Below, piece by piece: positions 1 through 5,898 of a stretch of DNA of 7,909 nt. Source of the DNA: Treponema sp. Lineage in GTDB: Bacteria; Spirochaetota; Spirochaetia; Treponematales; Treponemataceae. Position 1 is the first letter of the stretch; the number at the start of each line of letters is the position of its first letter. Below the pieces are notes generated by a model. It saw nothing but the letters and a program-made list of their open reading frames with translations. It did not search any database and was not told the DNA's origin. The DNA lies in the NCBI GenBank assembly GCA_003455655.1, contig DMQP01000212.1, positions 1 to 7,909 of the forward strand, in the 5' to 3' direction. The position numbers and the translations under genes are program-made.

Positions 1-186
1 GACCCAGTTATGAACGAAAAAGCATACATCATGCCTGGCTTAGGTGATGCAGGTGATCGTCTGAATGGATGCGACACAAAAGATCATCCACGCAACATCA
101 TTCAGCTTTTGTCTGATTACGGACACAATGTTTCTGGCTTGTACCGTTCACAAATGTTTGAGATAGAACGCACCGTTCTAGGATAA
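1..186 (+). CDS. upp: Uracil phosphoribosyltransferase, C-terminal end (5' part outside window)
   Basis: The frame is open from base 1 and gives 61 codons before TAA at 184-186. It holds the hallmark UPRT C-terminal loop, read here as [12 protein letters not shown] (residues 9-20 of the fragment), which in the family contacts the uracil ring. The enzyme converts uracil plus PRPP to UMP and pyrophosphate in the cytosol, in pyrimidine salvage. Typical bacterial Upp proteins end about four residues after GDR (for example FGTK). This one continues for 41 residues, with a Cys-Asp-Thr stretch, a predicted helical [12 protein letters not shown] segment and a final EIERTVLG. The downstream uraA permease on the same strand supports the assignment and suggests a upp-uraA unit. 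The identity is secure. Whether the tail is a lineage trait or functional is unknown. Confidence 0.92.
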   Translation, partial: DPVMNEKAYIMPGLGDAGDRLNGCDTKDHPRNIIQLLSDYGHNVSGLYRSQMFEIERTVLG

Positions 187-248
187 TTTTGTAAATTAGT
201 AAAACAATTTTTCAAAACGAAATTTTGTTTCGCTAAAAATAAACAAGT

Positions 249-252
249 GGAG
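249..252 (+). promoter_or_regulatory. Shine-Dalgarno of uraA
   Basis: GGAG lies 6 nt before the ATG at 259 and fixes that start. It is the clearest ribosome binding site in the window, which makes its absence before the genes starting at 5794, 7251 and 7340 more noticeable. Confidence 0.75.
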
Positions 253-258
253 TAGAAT

Positions 259-1605
259 ATGAATCTGATTTACGGAATCAAAGACAAACCGTCATTCGGA
301 AAAGTGGTGCTGTTTGCATTGCAGCAGCTTCTGGCCATTATGGCAGCAACTATTGCTGTTCCTGCAATTATTGGAAACGGACTTACCGCTTCTGCAGCAT
401 TGTTTGGTGCAGGCGTAGGAACTGTTGTGTACCTGCTCTTTACAAAAAGTTCAAGCCCTGTTTTCTTGGGAAGTTCTTTTGCATTCATTGGTTCAATGAT
501 GAGTGCTTTCGGTGGTGCAGCTTCAGTAAGCATTGGTTACTGGGGTTTAATCATCGGTGCTATAATGGCCGGCCTTGTATATGTAGTTCTTGCCCTCATA
601 GTAAAGTTCTGCGGTGTTGCTTGGATAGACAAACTTATGCCTCCAGTAATTATTGGACCTACTGTTGCAATTATTGGATTAAGTCTTTCTGCAAATGCAG
701 TTGGCGATCTTATGAAGTCAAGTGTTGAAGGTGGAAGCACTTATGTAGCACTCATCTGTGGTTTGGTAACACTTGCAGTTACTATGTTGTGTTCAACCTA
801 CGGAAAGAAAATTGGAAGACTTATTCCCTTCATTTTGGGAATTCTTGCAGGATATGCATGTGCAAGTGTATTTGCAATAATTGGTGCTGCTACAAAAAAT
901 CCCGCACTGACTGTTATAAACTACGATGCACTTACTTCTCTCAACTTTAAGTCACTGTCTGGTTACTTTGCACTTCCTAAGTTTACATTTGTGTTGGGTG
1001 GAGCAGAAGGTCTTAAAGGAATAACAGGCTCTTATTTGCTAACACTCTTTGCAGCTTATGTTCCTGTTGCATTTGTTGTTTTTGCAGAACATCTTGCAGA
1101 CCACAAAAATCTTTCTTCAATCGTAGGAACAAACCTTCTTGAAAAACCTGGTCTTACACGCACTCTTCTTGGTGATGGTGTAGGAACAATGGTTTCAACA
1201 TTCTTCGGCGGATGTCCTAACACAACCTACGGAGAATCAATTGGCTGTGTTGCAATTACTCGCAATGCTTCAACCATTTCAATTTGGGGATGTGCAGTTC
1301 TCTGTGTTATCTTCAGTATGATAAGTCCTCTGGTTTCTTTCCTCGAAACAATTCCGTCATGTGTTATGGGTGGCGTTTGTATTGCTCTGTACGGATTTAT
1401 TGCTGTTTCAGGCTTTAAGATGTTCCAGAAAGTTGACCTTAACAAAAATCGCAATCTCTTTGTTGCATCAGTTATCTTTATTACTGGTGTAGGCGGAATG
1501 GTTGTAAGTTTTGGTTCAGTTCAGATTCGCACTGTGGCATGCGCACTTATTCTGGGCATTCTGACAAATCTTATGCTTTCAAAAGAATCTGAAGAAAACG
1601 CTTAG
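259..1605 (+). CDS. uraA: Uracil permease, NCS2 (nucleobase:cation symporter-2) family
   Basis: This is a 448-residue inner-membrane protein, predicted to import uracil with protons. It is almost entirely hydrophobic, with short polar loops, as expected for the 14-segment UraA fold. The N-terminal QQLLAIMAATIAVPAIIG (residues 22-39) matches the family's first segment. The NCS2 signature region spans residues 276-336, including AEHLADHKN and CPNTTYGESIG. Known E. coli UraA substrate residues Glu241 and Glu290 align with E277 and E326 at a constant offset. The position of E. coli His245 is Asp281 here. The length is normal and the start is supported by GGAG at 249-252. The gene lies 72 nt after upp, giving an import-plus-capture salvage pair. 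Uracil is the best substrate guess from this context, although NCS2 members also carry xanthine or other purines. The stop codon TAG overlaps the stop of the converging gene. The symbol pyrP is used for the same family in Firmicutes. Confidence 0.93.
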   Translation: MNLIYGIKDKPSFGKVVLFALQQLLAIMAATIAVPAIIGNGLTASAALFGAGVGTVVYLLFTKSSSPVFLGSSFAFIGSMMSAFGGAASVSIGYWGLIIGAIMAGLVYVVLALIVKFCGVAWIDKLMPPVIIGPTVAIIGLSLSANAVGDLMKSSVEGGSTYVALICGLVTLAVTMLCSTYGKKIGRLIPFILGILAGYACASVFAIIGAATKNPALTVINYDALTSLNFKSLSGYFALPKFTFVLGGAEGLKGITGSYLLTLFAAYVPVAFVVFAEHLADHKNLSSIVGTNLLEKPGLTRTLLGDGVGTMVSTFFGGCPNTTYGESIGCVAITRNASTISIWGCAVLCVIFSMISPLVSFLETIPSCVMGGVCIALYGFIAVSGFKMFQKVDLNKNRNLFVASVIFITGVGGMVVSFGSVQIRTVACALILGILTNLMLSKESEENA

Positions 1606-2057
1606 TATAATTCAAGCACTTCTTCTTTTGTAATGGGAACATTTGCAGTGTATGCGAAACTTCTTTCAAGAATTTCTGCAGCGCTGTGAAGGTTCCCATT
1701 ATTTATTCCCGGACAATCCTTTGCACATTCGTTCCATGTTTTTTCATCTTCAATCATCCAAGTCCAAAAAGGATACGTAGAACACTGAACAGGACGAGCC
1801 TTATAAGCGGTACATCCATTATTCCACAAAATGCAGTTGTAATTTTCTTGTTCGAAAAGAGCAAGCACTGTTTTTCCGCCATAATAATCTGCCCAACGAC
1901 AATAATGCTCAACAAATTCTTTTACAGAAAGTTTGAAAAAGTCACAAAGATATTGTAGATCTCGTTTTGAAAGATACACAAAACCTGGAGATGTTCCACA
2001 ACAACGAGAGCAACGCTTACACGAAAAACGCAAACCGTCTTTGTAAAATTTTTTCAT
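1602..2057 (-). CDS. CxxCxxCC metal-cluster protein (YkgJ / UPF0153 type)
   Basis: This is a small 151-residue cytosolic protein with a cysteine cluster near its N-terminus: C13, C16, C19 and C20, in the context CKRCSRCCG. Further cysteines lie at C75, C82, C92, C111 and C115. The block NCILWNNGCTAYKARPVQC followed by STYPFW is the second half of the family signature. The family (Pfam PF03692) is described as a putative zinc- or iron-chelating domain, and its biochemical role is unknown. The ATG overlaps the mnmE stop as ATGA (2054-2057), so translation is probably coupled to mnmE. The only Shine-Dalgarno-like bases are GGA, 2 nt before the start. The stop TAA (1602-1604) overlaps the uraA stop from the opposite strand. 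Family assignment is strong; no specific function is claimed. Confidence 0.87.
   Translation of the reverse strand: MKKFYKDGLRFSCKRCSRCCGTSPGFVYLSKRDLQYLCDFFKLSVKEFVEHYCRWADYYGGKTVLALFEQENYNCILWNNGCTAYKARPVQCSTYPFWTWMIEDEKTWNECAKDCPGINNGNLHSAAEILERSFAYTANVPITKEEVLELY
1631..1701. repeat. 10-bp perfect inverted repeat near a convergent gene end
   Basis: TAATGGGAAC (1631-1640) and GTTCCCATTA (1692-1701) are exact reverse complements separated by 51 nt. Both arms lie inside the 3' end of the minus-strand cysteine-cluster gene, where they encode an NGN segment and a VPIT segment. The arms are 26-96 nt past the uraA stop on the plus strand and are followed there by ATTTATT. This could be a weak transcript-end structure for uraA, but the loop is long and a 10-bp match at this distance can easily arise by chance. 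Confidence 0.35.
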
Positions 2058-3415
2058 TTTCCAACACAGAAGTTACTGAAGATACTTTCAAGAATATCAT
2101 CTGCAACAACTTCACCTGTAATTTCTCCTAACGAATCAAGACTGTCTTCCAAATCTTGAACAACAGCATCAAGAGAATAAGATAAAGCAGAAACTTCTAA
2201 TGCGTGAGTCACACGATCAAGTGCTTCCTGAACAGCAGCACGCTGTCTGTCTGAACCCAAACCTGCTTCAGCATCACCAGCAGATTGACTACCTGCTCCT
2301 GAAAGAGAAACAACTTTTTTTACCAGTGCATCAATACCAACATTTTGCTTTGCAGATACTGTCAATGCATCTTGAGGAACTGAACTTCCTTTTACATCTG
2401 ATTTGTTGTACACCAAAACAACAGGAACTTTTGCTTCTTTTACAAAGGCATAATCTTTTTCTGTCATTCCCACAGAAGAATCTACTACATACAGTAAAAC
2501 ATCTGCTTCTTCGCCAATATCTTTTGTTCTTTCAATACCTGCTGCTTCAACAACATCACTTGTATCACGAAGACCTGCAGTATCAAACAAGCGCACAGGT
2601 ATTCCATCGAAAGAAGCCCACCCTTCTATCCAGTCTCGAGTTGTTCCTGCAACATCGCTTACAATTGCTCGCTCTTCTTTTAAAAGCACATTGAACAAAC
2701 TTGACTTTCCTGCGTTAGTAGGTCCACACAAAACTACGCGCAAACCATCTTGATACAAGCGTTCACTTTTCCACGAAAGAACTAAACGAGTAAGACGTTC
2801 TTGTATTTTCTTTAATGCAGAAACATCAAATGAATCTGCAATTGTTTCTTCATCTTCAGGATATTCAATTTCAACTTCGATTGTTGCAAGCGTATCGACA
2901 ATTTGTTTTTTTACATCTGCTATTTCGTCACGAACACTACCTGCAAGTCTTCCTGCCGCACGAGAACGAGATGCATCTGTTTTGCTGTCAATTATTTCTC
3001 TAACTGCTTCTGCACGAGTTAAATCTGTTTTTCCATTAACAAATGCACGAAATGTAAATTCACCACGCTGAGCTTGAGTAAATCCATTGCGCAAAAAAAG
3101 TGAATGGACTGCACGAACAACAGCTACTCCACCATGGCAAAAAACTTCAACCATTTCTTCGCCCGTAAAAGAATGAGGCGCTCTGTACACAGCAAGCATA
3201 ACTTCATCAACACGAGAACCATCTGAATCAACAAGCCAACCATGAACAAGAGTGTAACCCTTTGCAGACAACAGAGCTTTGGGTCGAGAGAAAAATTTTG
3301 CCACAAGAGAAACACAGTCTGTACCCGAAGCACGCACAATTCCTATTGCGCTCGGAGCTAATGCACTTGCAATTGCACAGACTGGTATTTGCGGAGTATA
3401 GCCTAAGTTAGTCAT
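2054..3415 (-). CDS. mnmE: tRNA uridine-5-carboxymethylaminomethyl modification GTPase MnmE (TrmE)
   Basis: This is a 453-residue, full-length MnmE. With its partner MnmG, MnmE installs the (carboxymethyl)aminomethyl group at the wobble uridine (U34) of certain tRNAs. The N-terminal formyl-THF-binding domain has IGIVRASG (24-31), the GEEMVEVFCHGG region (85-96) and LTRAEAVREIIDS (132-144). The inserted G domain is complete: G1 GPTNAGKSS (231-239), with the potassium-coordinating Asn at 234; G2 GTTRD (257-261); G3 DTAG (278-281); G4 NKSD (337-340); and G5 SAK (354-356). E290 aligns with the catalytic Glu282 of E. coli MnmE. The C-terminus is FCVGK, matching the conserved C-(I/L/V)-G-K end with Cys450. 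The start follows the upstream stop by 6 nt, with TAGG overlapping that stop as a weak ribosome site. It sits in a three-gene minus-strand group. No mnmG is visible in the window. Confidence 0.97.
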   Translation of the reverse strand: MTNLGYTPQIPVCAIASALAPSAIGIVRASGTDCVSLVAKFFSRPKALLSAKGYTLVHGWLVDSDGSRVDEVMLAVYRAPHSFTGEEMVEVFCHGGVAVVRAVHSLFLRNGFTQAQRGEFTFRAFVNGKTDLTRAEAVREIIDSKTDASRSRAAGRLAGSVRDEIADVKKQIVDTLATIEVEIEYPEDEETIADSFDVSALKKIQERLTRLVLSWKSERLYQDGLRVVLCGPTNAGKSSLFNVLLKEERAIVSDVAGTTRDWIEGWASFDGIPVRLFDTAGLRDTSDVVEAAGIERTKDIGEEADVLLYVVDSSVGMTEKDYAFVKEAKVPVVLVYNKSDVKGSSVPQDALTVSAKQNVGIDALVKKVVSLSGAGSQSAGDAEAGLGSDRQRAAVQEALDRVTHALEVSALSYSLDAVVQDLEDSLDSLGEITGEVVADDILESIFSNFCVGK

Positions 3416-3421
3416 ACACGC

Positions 3422-5794
3422 CTACTGTACCGGAGAAACATTAAGGAAACTGCCTCTGACGGGAGCAGCTTTATCTTGTTCGGGCCAAAGTACTGTATCC
3501 AAAATGGTAACCATATCCTGATTCCAACGCATAAACTCTTCCCACTCAGTTTGAGAATAATCTTGTTCACCTGCATAACTGAATGCAGGAAGATGTTTTT
3601 GTAAGTCAGCTTCGTTTTCTTTCCACGGAGACTCAACACTATCACCAGGATCAGGAGAAATATCATCATAGTATCCACCAGAATTATTCCAGTACATGTA
3701 ACCGCGGTCAACACTGTCGCGCACTCCAAAAATTTCTCGACGAACATAATCTTTATTGTAATGAGCAATATCGTATCGGACGCCAATATAAAAAGCCTGA
3801 ACCCAAGGACGAACAACAATTCTGTTACGACCCATCACTGTATTGCGATATGTTCCATAAAAATAAATTCGGTACGGGCGTTCTTCAACTGGTTTGTATT
3901 CCAAAAAGTCTTGCTCAAAATGCGAAGGATAGAACATTGGACAAATGACATCAACATAGTCACTCATCAATTCAACATCTTGACCAGTACGCGTTCCAGA
4001 ACGATACCATCCGTTAGCCCCGTAAATATCGATACCTATAGGAGCTTGAATGTTTTGACGCGCATAAGACAAGAATGAAACCAAAGCACTTTCTTTATCC
4101 ATTCCCTGATCACGCCAACGATAACTTGCATTTGCTAAGTTAGTTCCGTCTGTAGGGAAACGAATATAATCAAACTGAATTTCATCGAAGCCACGAGCAA
4201 TAAGTTCTTGAGCAACTGCAATGTTGTATTCCCACACTTCTTCACAGTAAGGGTCAACCCAGTTTTCATCATAATAAACTAATTGTTCTTTTTCTGTTCC
4301 ATCTTCTGCAACAACTGTTTCTGTTCCTTTTACACCAACCCAAGGAGCGCCTGTTTTGTAATTCCAAACAGCATATTTTGAACCACCGTATTGTGAAAGA
4401 CATCGATCTTTAAACACAACAATACGAGCAATTAAATACACATCATCTTCTTTGAACTGAGAAACAAAACGTTCTACATCAATTTTATAAGCAGTTACTC
4501 TTCCCTTTTGTTTTAAGAGTTCAGACTGGGGCTCAAAGCGAAGATATCCGTAGTCATCTTTCATATCGACAACAACTGCATTTAAATTGTTATCGCTTAC
4601 AATTTTGCGATATTTTTTTATTCCTTCATCATTACGAACTTGATATGCAGAAATGTAAATAGCTTTTCGATCTGTTGCAACTTGTCCGTAGGGAGAATTT
4701 ATTTTTTGTGGAGTTAACAACCACAGTTCATTCAACTGAACCGCAGTATCAAGCCCACTTACTTTTGGTGGAAGATAAACTGCATTAACAACATCTTGAA
4801 GTGAAAGCAAACGTTTTGTCCATTTTCCATATTCATTTGAAGGCAGCGAACTTACTGTTCCGTCAACAAGATTTACTTGCTTAACTTGACCAACGGTCGT
4901 AAACAAAAGATGTGAATTACTTTGGCACAAACTGTCGATTGTTGTAAGTGTTTCGTCTGCTTCATAAATACATTCTGCTCTTCGTGCTTGCCAGTTAAAG
5001 TGATAGATTTTCGGAATGTATGTCTGAGAAAGATAAAGCTCGCAATACACAGTTCCGTCTGTACTTTTACTTACCACTGGAACAATGTCTGCAATTTCAT
5101 CTGTCTGTGTAAGACTTGGCATAAGTGACAAACCAGCTGACACATCAACCCAAGCAGGACGAGCTGCATCTGCACGGTAATAAGAAAAACCGTAAATGGG
5201 GTGCGACATAAAAACAACAAGCTCTGAAATTTGAAAAGAACCGTCAGCACCATAAATTGGCATGTGAGCAACAGCAACAGCTTTCATTCCGGCTGTTCGT
5301 GAACTTGATGAACCAATGCTTTTCCACGTTAGGCCACCGTCGCGCGTAAGATAAACTGCATCTTTAGTTGCAGTAACCAAAACATTTTCATCCATGGGGT
5401 CAACGCACAAATCTTTTAAAAGCGGAGATTGCTGAACTAATTTCTTTTGTCCATTTTCATATTCTTTGACAGTAAGAAACGTAATGCCTTCGTTACGCGG
5501 AGTAAAGGTTTTTAAATCTGATGAATAAATAATTCCACATGAAGTTAGAAAATACCAGCTGTTTGGGGTTTTAACAATTTGACTAACTTTTCCTTCTGTC
5601 CACAAAGGAGTACGGGTTCCACTTTGGTTTATTTTGTAAATTCCTGAGTCTGTACCCACAATCATGTCGGTATTACGATCTGACGCTTTTGTTGAAGGAA
5701 GCGTTTCTGGAAGTTGATACAGCGGTTTACTCTGAGCCACCGCCACTGCCATTGTACAAAGACAAAGGGCTACTTTTAAAGAAATTCTGCGCAT
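3422..5794 (-). CDS. Exported protein with N-terminal Asp-box (propeller-like) region and C-terminal putative glycoside hydrolase (DUF4015) domain
   Basis: The protein has 790 residues from the ATG at 5794. A longer frame opens at a TTG (5881), but that codon lies upstream of a terminator and so is rejected. The N-terminus MRRISLKVALCLCTMAVAVAQ is a typical type I signal peptide (basic start, hydrophobic core, AVA|Q cleavage). The two cysteines in the core lack a good lipobox, so export to the periplasm or outside is inferred. Residues about 40-360 look like a beta-propeller: VGTDSGIYKI, SCGIIYSSDLKTF, and one clear Asp-box, YLTRDGGLTWKS, at about 148-159. Residues about 377-713 match the putative glycoside hydrolase family PF13200, which has a TIM-barrel-like fold. 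Landmarks are NAVVVDMKDDYGYL, YLIARIVVFKD, NWVDPYCEEVW, FDEIQFDYIRFPTDG (536-550), PMFYPSHF, RPWVQAF and MYWNNSGGYYD. The Asp and Glu residues of the FDEIQFD motif are candidate catalytic residues, but chemistry and substrate are unproven. An acidic tail of about 75 residues follows. It is the first gene of the group with mnmE, and no functional link is obvious. Confidence 0.85.
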   Translation of the reverse strand: MRRISLKVALCLCTMAVAVAQSKPLYQLPETLPSTKASDRNTDMIVGTDSGIYKINQSGTRTPLWTEGKVSQIVKTPNSWYFLTSCGIIYSSDLKTFTPRNEGITFLTVKEYENGQKKLVQQSPLLKDLCVDPMDENVLVTATKDAVYLTRDGGLTWKSIGSSSSRTAGMKAVAVAHMPIYGADGSFQISELVVFMSHPIYGFSYYRADAARPAWVDVSAGLSLMPSLTQTDEIADIVPVVSKSTDGTVYCELYLSQTYIPKIYHFNWQARRAECIYEADETLTTIDSLCQSNSHLLFTTVGQVKQVNLVDGTVSSLPSNEYGKWTKRLLSLQDVVNAVYLPPKVSGLDTAVQLNELWLLTPQKINSPYGQVATDRKAIYISAYQVRNDEGIKKYRKIVSDNNLNAVVVDMKDDYGYLRFEPQSELLKQKGRVTAYKIDVERFVSQFKEDDVYLIARIVVFKDRCLSQYGGSKYAVWNYKTGAPWVGVKGTETVVAEDGTEKEQLVYYDENWVDPYCEEVWEYNIAVAQELIARGFDEIQFDYIRFPTDGTNLANASYRWRDQGMDKESALVSFLSYARQNIQAPIGIDIYGANGWYRSGTRTGQDVELMSDYVDVICPMFYPSHFEQDFLEYKPVEERPYRIYFYGTYRNTVMGRNRIVVRPWVQAFYIGVRYDIAHYNKDYVRREIFGVRDSVDRGYMYWNNSGGYYDDISPDPGDSVESPWKENEADLQKHLPAFSYAGEQDYSQTEWEEFMRWNQDMVTILDTVLWPEQDKAAPVRGSFLNVSPVQ

Positions 5795-5800
5795 ATCTTT

Positions 5801-5829
5801 AGTATCGGCAGAAAAAAAATAAGTATTAA
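5801..5829 (-). promoter_or_regulatory. Possible sigma70-like promoter of the exported DUF4015 gene
   Basis: On the minus strand, TTAATA (5829-5824) and GATACT (5806-5801) are separated by exactly 17 nt and match the consensus at four of six bases each. The ATG at 5794 begins only 6 nt after the -10 box, so the start site would fall on or next to the initiation codon. The boxes are weak alone. The placement is attractive because a terminator lies immediately upstream, so the operon needs a promoter within about 36 nt of the ATG, and because two other genes here show the same geometry. Confidence 0.4.
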
Positions 5830-5830
5830 C

Positions 5831-5874
5831 AAAAGAAAAGGGGCTACCATGTAAGTTAAAATGGCAACCCCTTT
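5831..5874 (-). terminator. Rho-independent terminator of the M18 aminopeptidase gene
   Basis: Read on the minus strand, the arms 5874-5861 and 5850-5837 form a 14-bp stem. AAAGGGG pairs with CCCCTTT and CCAT pairs with ATGG, with two G-U wobbles and a U-A pair in between and a 10-nt loop. The stem is followed at once by TCTTTT (5836-5831), extending the U-rich tract begun by the arm's own TTT. On the plus strand the two wobbles become C-A mismatches, so the structure is directional. It starts 25 nt after the aminopeptidase stop, as expected for its transcript end. Confidence 0.9.
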
Positions 5875-5898
5875 CATACAATCTTATGTTATATCAAA

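Noticed and set aside
218..232. Small hairpin between upp and uraA (CGAAA / TTTCG)
   Set aside because: It is only a 5-bp, mostly A-T stem with no following U-tract on the plus strand. There is not enough for a terminator or attenuator, and no riboswitch-like structure is evident in 72 nt.
211..239. Possible promoter for uraA (TTCAAA, 17 nt, TAAAAA)
   Set aside because: Each box matches at only four of six bases, in a very AT-rich gap where such matches are expected. uraA can be transcribed from the upp promoter.
2200..2694. Open plus-strand frame of 164 codons, rich in Leu, Gln and His
   Set aside because: It lies wholly inside mnmE in antisense. Its composition is the mirror of mnmE codons and it has no ribosome site or family motif.
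3583..4078. Overlapping plus-strand frames of 121 and 105 codons
   Set aside because: They are antisense shadows of the glycoside hydrolase domain, whose motifs are strongly conserved on the minus strand.
5741..5794. Lipoprotein signal for the exported protein (cysteines within the signal core)
   Set aside because: The residues before both cysteines are Leu, which does not fit a lipobox even by relaxed spirochaete rules. The AVAVA-Q cleavage site fits a type I signal.
5795..5881. N-terminal extension of the exported protein to a TTG codon at 5881 (29 extra residues)
   Set aside because: The extension would be encoded across the aminopeptidase terminator hairpin, begins with a TTG without a ribosome site, and would bury a good signal peptide. 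The ATG at 5794 explains everything better.
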